Shown: piece by piece, positions 58,150-64,000 of the stretch
How positions within the stretch are numbered: position 1 is the first letter of the stretch
Layout of the letters: each line of letters begins with the position of its first letter
Source: Trebouxia sp. TZW2008
Lineage: Eukaryota; Chlorophyta; Trebouxiophyceae; Trebouxiales; Trebouxiaceae
Direction of reading: 5' to 3'
Assembly (NCBI GenBank): GCA_002118135.1
Contig: BDIU01000180.1
Coordinates: 1-64,000, forward strand
Length of the DNA: 64,000 nucleotides
The notes under the pieces: model-generated
What the model was told of the DNA's origin: nothing
Database searches by the model: none
What the model saw: only the letters and a program-made list of their open reading frames with translations
Position numbers and translations under genes: made by a program

Positions 58150-61100
58150 ATGTCCGCCGTCAGCTCACAGGCATCGCAAAGGAACAGCAGCGCCTCAGCC
58201 GGAGATGGCCGGCCCCACGATGCCACCGTCCAGTTGCACGTGACGCCCGTCTCAAGTGTTGACAACACACAGCTTGCAGCCGCTCCGGGGTCGCCCAAAG
58301 TCGGGCCTTTGCAACAGCTACTTCTTGCACAGGACACATCTGACATACCCTCCAGCTCGTGGCACACTTCTGATGCCATAGCTGCAACTGAGGTAGAAGA
58401 CAGATCAGCCGAGCACAGCTTTCATGGGCATCTGGATGCAGTCACAGCTGCAGACATTGCAGCCCATGCAGATTTGGAAGCAATGGACTTTGAAGCCAAT
58501 CTTGGCCCTGCCAATTTCAGCCCAGCCAATTCCAGCCCTGCAGCCATTTTGCATTACGGTCATGTAGTTGGCGGGTCCCGTTCACCCAGTCTTTCACGCC
58601 TCGACAGCGCCAGTGATGGCACTGCACTGATGCATTTGGCGCAGGGCCTCCATCAAGTGGAGCGACAGGCAAGGCATGTCATCTCACAACCTTGTCAAGC
58701 TTCATTGTCGGCCCCATGGCATCACGCATGTCATCATCATTCACCAGCATTTTTTACGCTGGATCCAGCAACCTTTTCAAGCTTCAACGTTGCCCCCATG
58801 GCATCGCACACATCATCGTTCATGATCATTGCCAACTTTGACATGCTCGCTAGTGAGGTTGCTGTTATCCTGCTGAGCATACAGAAGGACTAAATCCAAA
58901 CGACTCTGTCCAAATTGAGACATGTATGCCTCATACTGAACCAAGTGCAAGGCTTGTGCCATTCCACTGTTTGGAGACAGTTGATTGCTCCAGAATGTAC
59001 CTAGCTGGGCCTGCTGAGCCTGTCTAGCGTGCGTTTTGAACGATTGAATTGAAAGAATGAATGAAGGCTTGTGCCATGTGCTGCAGCCACCAACTCTTTC
59101 TTGACATGCAAGACCTGATGCAGCACGATGGACCAGAGACGCAGAATCAGATGCAAGCAGGGAGTTCAACATCAGTGGCGGCGCCATTGTCTGACTACAG
59201 CGCTAGCGGCCCGTCTTCAGGAGCAAGCACTGACACCATGCTAGACCCTGCAGCATTCACAGAAGTAGAATTGGACACAGTGCCAAGTAAGTTGCTGAGC
59301 TGTTTTCCAGTGCTGAGTTGTCTTCAGCAACATAAGTTGATCATGTTGTGGATTTGTACTGGAGTGTGAAGTTGGCACTACAGTAACTTCTCTTCAAAAG
59401 GATACTCAATATGAGGACATTTCTGATATAAGGACAAGCAATCTGAAGTCAATGACTGCATTCTGACTGAATGTTCTAGGTGACCAATGCAGTCGTTATA
59501 ATGAGAACACACCGTACTGCTCATTCACTCATTGTTGAAGCACTACTGCAGGCGAGCCAATTCCTGCGGGATACCAAGAGGCATATTTGCTGGACACAGC
59601 TCTAGACGCACAGATCAGGGCGTGTTTCCTAGCTCTGGGCGAGCCTGAGGTGGCAAGCGCAGATTTTGGAGAAGTCATCAGAACCCATGGTGCCTGCTTG
59701 ACAGGTGCAGCTCATCACTCACTCACTCACTCACTCACTCACTCACTCACTCACTCACTCACTCACTCACTCACTCACCCACCCACCCACGCACCCACCC
59801 ACCCACTCACCCCCTCACCCCCTCCCTCCCTCCCTCCCTCAACACATTTGCTAGGCAGGCTTTGACACCCAGCGACTAGGTGCGTACAGGTGCATTCAGC
59901 TGCCTCCACACTCAAACCTGAAATGGTGGCTGCTGCTCAGGCAGTCCAGCAAGGGAGGAGGATATTGAGCAACCCAAGGCAGTGGTGGCCCTGATGCTGA
60001 AGAGCTTGCAGACGTACCGCCATGATCTGGTCAGCAGTGTTCTCAACTGCAGCATCTACTTGCCGGGTCCAGATGAGTCACAGCAACATCAAGAGGTACT
60101 CTTGTCTGTAACACTCAGCATACTTTTGCTGTATTAGAGAGCAATAGGTCTAATCAGCGGTAATATGAACTGCAGCATTTACTTGCCGGGTCCAGATGAG
60201 TCACAGCAACTCCAAGAGGTACTCCTACCTTTGCGACTCAGCGTATGTTTGCTGCAGTAGAGAGCAATAGGTCCCACATGAATCACAGCAACATTGAGAG
60301 GTATTCCTGTCGTCTTAGAGAATGACTTGTCAAGGCTTTGCTTAAAATGTCACAGCCAAAGTTGCTTTACTGTTGACTGCTCATGCGCACTTCTGCAGCA
60401 ACATGACATGCTTGTGGAGCAGTCTATATTTTCCAAACTTCTTGGTTGACTTGTGAAGGCTTTGCTTGTGCTGCCACGACAACAGCAGAAGCTGCTGTAC
60501 TGTCGACTGCTCATGCGCACTTCTGGAGCAACATGAAATGCTTGTAATGCACCTAGGTCAGACAATGGTAATGAAGTGTTGTATCAGATGATATCGTGTG
60601 CATGAGCTGAGGTAAAGGATGCTCATGAGTGCTTGCTATGCTACTGATTGCTGGCAGACATCTGCAAAGCGCGTCGCCCAGTTGTATCCTGTCCAATTAC
60701 CACTGACTATGCTGAACAAAGACAAACAAAGCAAATATGACAAGCAGCAGCAGCAAGCAGTGCTTTCATCGCAGGAATGAAAAGAACTGAACAAAAGATT
60801 AAAACAAGCTGATGCTGATGCTGATGCTGATGCTGATGCTGATGCTGCTGGTGCTGATGCTGCTGGCTGAGCCAGAAAAAACGATGTATGGCTCGCGACA
60901 AAGTTGTTGCTGCAGGTTGCGCAAAGGGTGTGGAACACATTGAGTGCAGCAGTACCTGTCAGGTCCCTTCTAGAGCGAAGATTTCAAGAAACTTTGAAGT
61001 AAGCAGCTGACTTGCTTTTAGATGAGCATGACTAACTTGCTATCCAGTGCCCATCCTCTCACTTGTAGTGGTTTCTCTTCATGACAGCTGCATTGGATGT

Positions 61101-62714
61101 CTACAGAGTTGTCCTCACACCAAATTGTTCTTGTTCAGAGTTACCATTGCAGTCAGAATGCAGTGGTTGCTTCCCAAATGCCCTGTCCTTACATTAAAGT
61201 TGTCCTTACATCAAGTGTCCTTATACACAGAGTACTTTTCATGCAAGAACTAGCCAGGCACTGCACACAATGTTGTCGTGACTTGGGCACCCATACTGCT
61301 TTGACTTTGTTCAGCAAAGTCACCATTGCTCATGTGAAATGTTACCATTTTTTGACTCAATTGCTGGAAGTCAATGTCCATCAGCAATTGTTGGCCACCG
61401 TGTCAGAGCCTCCCTGGCTGCTGAGTTCCAGTCTGCGTCTCAGGTTGAAGGCCACCATCATGTTTTGTACGCTTCACATCCATCATCCGTTTGCAACTCG
61501 GGAGCAGCTGAAATCGCTGGCAGCTTTCACCGGGTTGACTGAAGATCAGGTGATATATGCTGATGCTGCTGCTGCTAGAACAATGCATGCGCAGACTACT
61601 GCAGCAGTGCTGTTGCTGCAACACAAAGCATATCGCTTCTGCTGTCAATGTGAAGAAGCCATGCTGGCTTGCACAGTGGTTGATGCTGCTTGTCTAGTCT
61701 GACTTGTCTTTGAGACTTGAAGGGCATGTAGGCATGGGAGTATCTCATTCCATTGTCATTTTCTTCATTCGTCCTGAACATTTGCTAGACAGGCTCAGCA
61801 GGCCTGGAGAGCTACATACTGGAGCAGTCAACTGTCTCCGACCTGTTTGGTCCTCTGCTATCCTAATCCATTTGTACTGAGCATGAGAGTATCTGTGCCA
61901 CCACTCACACCTAAGCTGCCTTGTTATTCATAATGACGACTTTGTTCCAGCTTTGTGAGCTTGCTTCAACTATGCTACACTGCAACAATCAATATGTCAT
62001 GCATGCATGCATGCATTCACTCATTCACTCATTCATTCCATGTTGCACTGCACTCTCAAGCATGAGTAGAGATGGTTACGCTCAATCACAACTGCTTCAG
62101 GATGAGACTTAAAGGTCACTTGGGCATGAGAGTCTCTGTGACACCACTCACACCCGCGCTCATGCATATGCCTCACAATTCTGCACCGAGTAAGGTCATT
62201 ACAGTGCTTGCTGCTGAGGCTGCTGCATCCGTGACAAGCTGCACTCTGACTGAATCTTGTTCCAGCTTTGTGAGTCTGCTTCAGGTATGCAACACTGCTC
62301 TGTCAAGCATGAGATGATGATGCTCATTCACAACTGCTTCAGGTCAAGCAGTTCCTCACTGACAACAGAAGAAGACCTGACCTGCTTTCCAAAGCTTGCT
62401 CGTCAATGCAATTTGTGGAGTCTGCTTTCAGATCACCAACGATGTAATGATAACTGTTTCAGGTGAAGCAGTCCCTCACCAACTACAGAAGACCTGGCCG
62501 GGGACGAGACAGGGATCGCAAACAGGTGTTCAGGACGTTCTACCGGCGCAAATTCAGGGTGTATGGCCTGTTTGTCAAAGCAGCTTTGAAGTGGAAGAAG
62601 ATCGCTGCCTGTCCAGATGCTTTTGAGCCACTGCAGCTTCCAACTGAGAGCAGCATGGACATAGACCAAAATGACACAGTCATGTTGCTTGATCAATACT
62701 ATGCTCAAAATTGA
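58150..62714 (+). CDS. TALE-type homeodomain protein (BELL/GSP1-like)
   Basis: Exon 1 starts MSAVSSQASQRNSSASAGDG (or at 58009 in frame) and is Ser/Ala-rich; its 3' joint is unclear. Then come about 59107-59286 (LDPAAFTEVELDTVPS), 59552-59704 (EPIPAGYQEAYLLDTALDAQ), 59941-60095 (VALMLKSLQTYRHDLVSS), 60916-60998 (VAQRVWNTLSAAVPVRSLLE), 61444-61549 (LHIHHPFATREQLKSLAAFT, then GLTEDQ) and 62463-62714 (VKQSLTNYRRPGRG...). HHPFAT followed by GLT..QV...NYRR matches the three-amino-acid-loop homeodomain; TALE proteins of the BELL/GSP1 class act with KNOX partners in algal zygote programmes. The recognition helix keeps Asn51 and Arg53 but has Ser and Leu where Trp48 and Phe49 are usual. A second version of the last exon lies upstream. 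Confidence 0.6.
58686..58840 (+). repeat. Tandem duplication near the homeobox exon 1 end
   Basis: 'tcaagcttca' + 'gccccatggcatc' + 'catcatc' occurs twice, about 84 bases apart (58697 and 58780). It may be an exon-end copy, because the first lies near the expected donor of exon 1. Confidence 0.65.
58970..59062 (-). repeat. Dispersed repeat family R1 (copy e)
   Basis: It reads 'tttggagacagttgattgct', then 'ccagaatgtacctagctggg' and 'cctgctgagcctgtctagcg', ending in a GAAAGAATGAATGAA run. It is inverted and lies in a homeobox intron. Confidence 0.7.
59715..59842 (+). repeat. CACT tetranucleotide microsatellite
   Basis: About fourteen uninterrupted CACT units, followed by CACC, CCCT and CCCTCC variants, begin 11 bases after a homeobox exon donor (59704). 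Confidence 0.95.
59847..59915 (+). repeat. Dispersed repeat family R1 (copy f, diverged)
   Basis: It reads 'ttgctaggcaggctttgaca', then 'gactaggtgcgtacaggtgc' and 'agctgcctccacac', a weaker match to the R1 core. Confidence 0.4.
60160..60305 (+). repeat. Two decayed copies of homeobox exon 4 end
   Basis: The real exon end (60052-60095, IYLPGPDESQQHQE|GTACTC) is repeated at about 60173-60220 (IYLPGPDESQQLQE|GTACTC) and, shorter, at about 60272-60303 ('gaatcacagcaacattgaga' then GTATTC). Both copies keep a donor. The following intron part ('gcagtagagagcaatagg') is also repeated. Confidence 0.9.
60808..60868 (+). repeat. GATGCT hexanucleotide microsatellite
   Basis: About eight GATGCT units, then GATGCTGCTGGT variants, lie in a homeobox intron. 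Confidence 0.9.
61136..61220 (+). repeat. Dispersed repeat family R2 (copy)
   Basis: It reads 'agttaccattgcagtcagaa', then 'tgcagtgg' and 'ccctgtccttacat', followed by 'gtccttacatcaagtgtcct'. Confidence 0.55.
61777..61858 (+). repeat. Dispersed repeat family R1 (copy g)
   Basis: It reads 'tttgctagacaggctcagca', then 'ggcctgg', 'tactggagcagtcaactgtc' and 'tccgacctgtttggtcctct'. It lies in the last homeobox intron. Confidence 0.7.
61870..62345 (+). repeat. Duplicated intron and exon-edge segments (R3)
   Basis: 'gcatgagagt(a/c)tctgtg' then 'ccaccactcacacc' occurs at about 61882 and 62125, and a related copy lies at 36045-36130. 'tgttccagctttgtgag' followed by 'ctgcttca' occurs at about 61945 and 62258. 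'caatcacaactgcttcagga' near 62085 echoes the exon edge at 62328. The stretch is several overlapping duplications of the sequence before the last exon. Confidence 0.65.
62343..62446 (+). other. Alternative or decayed version of the last homeobox exon
   Basis: It starts after 'actgcttcag' and reads VKQFLTDNRRRPDLLSKACS, then stops at TAA (62444-62446). The main version at 62463 reads VKQSLTNYRRPGRGRDRDRK. This copy has an aromatic residue (Phe) at homeodomain position 48 but Asp at position 51; the other has Ser at 48 and Asn at 51. Either may be the ancestral exon. Confidence 0.7.
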
Positions 62715-63154
62715 GCTGCATACTGCGCTTGCTCAGACTACCTTGATGAGTTTGTTTGACAGTTTGACAGTGTTATGCAATTGTTTGCGGTGCTGTCAAA
62801 GAATAGGTGCGCGCAGCAGCAGTTTAAGCTTGAGCTTCCTGGGTATAATCATTACAGTGATTGCTGCTGAGGCTGCTGCACCTGTATGAACCTGGAAAAT
62901 GGACTGAACCTGTGCTATAAGTTGCCCGACCACAAATGCTGAGCATCAAGCTAAGTCACCGTTTTGAACCACAGCTAGTCCCAACTTAGAACCAATCATA
63001 AACGCACAAGACGAAGGGCTATAGGCTGGCCCCTTACAGGTCAAATTTCCTGCTGGTTGTTGCTTTTGAAGCATCAATCCTGGGCTGCTTCTATAGCCAC
63101 AGGCTCCTATTATGATGCCTATCAGCATAAGTTTTGCTTTTTCTTCTTTCATTT
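62715..63154. other. Convergent 3' gap, homeobox and HAD genes
   Basis: It holds the 3' ends of both genes. A second copy of 'tcattacagtgattgctgct' (62848; compare 62200) shows that the local repeats extend past the homeobox stop. A TGTAA signal for the HAD gene lies at 63034-63038 on the minus strand. Confidence 0.5.
63034..63038 (-). terminator. TGTAA poly(A) signal, HAD gene
   Basis: On the minus strand TGTAA lies about 117 bases after the HAD stop codon at 63155. Confidence 0.5.
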
Positions 63155-64000
63155 TTAGGCCATAGCTTGTAGATCCAGCTCCACATCTTTGTTGAGTCTA
63201 TCATCAAACAGCTCCTTGCTGTGAAGCAGCCCCTCAATACTGACAGGATGGTCTGCTGTATCAAGATTGGCTACAATGAGCTCTGCCCCCTTGAAGCCTT
63301 GTGTAAGGGATGAATTCGTGTATGTGATGATACACCGCATGCCAGCACCCACAGCAGCCTGCATGAGCAGCAACAGGAAGCCTCAGTGGTGTTGACTCTG
63401 AGGGGGGCGACTTCGTGTAAGTAATGATGCAAAGCATGCCAGCATTCACATCGTCCTACAGCAACAGCAGCAGGAAGCCTGGGTCACGTTGACTGCAAAA
63501 AAGCCCGAATTTGTATAAGCAGAAGGTTATCACCTGCAATCCAATGGCAGCTTCTATGACCAGGCACTCATTGGGCTGTTTGCATGGTCCGTGTACAGTC
63601 AAGCAGAAAGTGATTACCTGCAGCCCAATTGCACTATCTTCTATGACCAGGCACTCGCTGGGCTGCACTCCTAGCTGCTCTGCTGCCAAAGTGTAGATTG
63701 AGGGGTCTGGCTTCTTAGCTGGCACATCATCCCCTGCCAGGAAGCTATCAAGTGCCTGCATGTAGCAGCAACCAGTGAAAGAAGGGGAGTCAATTTACAC
63801 GCTTGAGCCAGCCAACAATGCTGATCGCTTGTGCCACATCATGACAAGGAATATTTGTCGATGTGTGCACTGCTTACTAAGAGCGTCCTCAGCCATGGAC
63901 ACAGGCTGCACTACATACACATGCATACAAGGTGCCGGAGCAGGGTGCTCTGTACCTGAAAGCGCTCTTCACCCAGTAGGCTCTTGACAACATGTACGAC
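63155..64000 (-). CDS. CbbY-like HAD-family phosphatase, 3' part
   Basis: Haloacid-dehalogenase-fold phosphatases of the CbbY type remove phosphate from sugar phosphates (for example xylulose-1,5-bisphosphate in plastids). Three exons are seen: 64000-63956 (open at the window edge; VVKSLLGEERFQ), 63755-63618 (ALDSFLAGDDVPAKKPDPSI, then YTLAAEQLGVQPSECLVIED and SAIGLQ) and 63358-63155 (AAVGAGMRCIITYTNSSL through to DLQAMA and a TAA stop). The KKPDP motif III lysine and the EDSAIGLQAA motif IV acidic residue are present, in the usual spacing. The cap domain and the DxD motif lie beyond the window. Decayed copies of both complete exons lie in the intron between them. Confidence 0.88.
63395..63600 (-). 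repeat. Decayed copies of two HAD exon segments
   Basis: 63590-63535 repeats the end of the second exon (NECLVIEAAIGLQ, then GTGATAACC) with one codon lost from EDSAIGLQ. 63478-63400 repeats the start of the third exon, including its acceptor region, but frameshifted. The copies sit between the two real exons, as expected from one duplication of a block spanning exon-intron-exon. Confidence 0.88.

Noticed and set aside
59715..59842. His/Thr/Pro-rich coding extension after GACLTG in the homeobox gene
   Set aside because: The open frame runs through a CACT microsatellite, and a good donor (ACAG|GTGCAG) at 59704 with a matching acceptor at 59940 removes it.
1..64000. Transfer RNA or ribosomal RNA genes
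   Set aside because: No stretch showed a convincing tRNA A-box/B-box pair with a cloverleaf, or rRNA core motifs. This was a visual scan only, so a tRNA could have been missed.

Overview
This is a nuclear window from a green alga (Chlorophyta), probably one that makes motile, ciliated cells. The genes are intron-rich with GT-AG splice sites. They include a chloroplast-type PsbO, a plastid-type IF-3, a plant-type FKBP17-like lumenal immunophilin and an atypical plastid thioredoxin. They also include a very large homologue of the ciliary central-pair protein CFAP46/FAP46. TGTAA poly(A) signals typical of green algae follow several stop codons. Species cannot be named from the sequence; a trebouxiophyte-like alga with zoospores would fit (inference).

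Layout, left to right: chloroplast IF-3 (+, to 3195); an unidentified small minus-strand gene (5036 leftward); a secreted Ala/Gln-rich protein (-, 5872-8451); an FKBP17-like peptidyl-prolyl isomerase (-, 9996-12335), divergent from the ALG12 mannosyltransferase (+, 12798-16591); SEC61 gamma (-, 16794-17173); CFAP46 (-, 17800-40122, more than 40 exons); psbO (+, 40819-42855); a long unidentified coiled-coil and low-complexity protein (-, about 43850-52530); an ACHT-like thioredoxin (+, 52686-53834); a mitochondrial Tim44/Mba1-like protein (-, 55932-57540); a divergent TALE-type homeodomain protein (+, 58150-62714); and the 3' part of a CbbY-like HAD phosphatase (-, 63155 to beyond the window end).

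The strongest unexplained signal is that at least eight genes carry local tandem copies of their own exons, usually with the flanking intron and splice site. Extra copies lie in the neighbouring intron at all stages of decay, from fully open and perhaps spliceable (CFAP46 24.6-25.1 kb, homeobox 62.34-62.71 kb) to barely recognisable. Examples are IF-3 (three extra copies), FKBP (one), ALG12 (two different exons), CFAP46 (at least six loci), psbO (one), the coiled-coil gene (at least five), the homeobox gene (at least two loci) and the HAD gene (two exons). This looks like a continuing exon-duplication process across the whole genome segment, not a property of one gene.

The introns also hold two 3' fragments of one non-LTR retrotransposon and at least three families of short dispersed repeats. 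There is no functional operon-like grouping. The recurring layout is divergent gene pairs sharing short 5' regions (FKBP/ALG12, CFAP46/psbO, coiled-coil/thioredoxin, Tim44-like/homeobox) and convergent pairs with short 3' gaps. Exon boundaries were inferred by eye from reading frame, splice consensus and remembered family patterns; no alignment was run.
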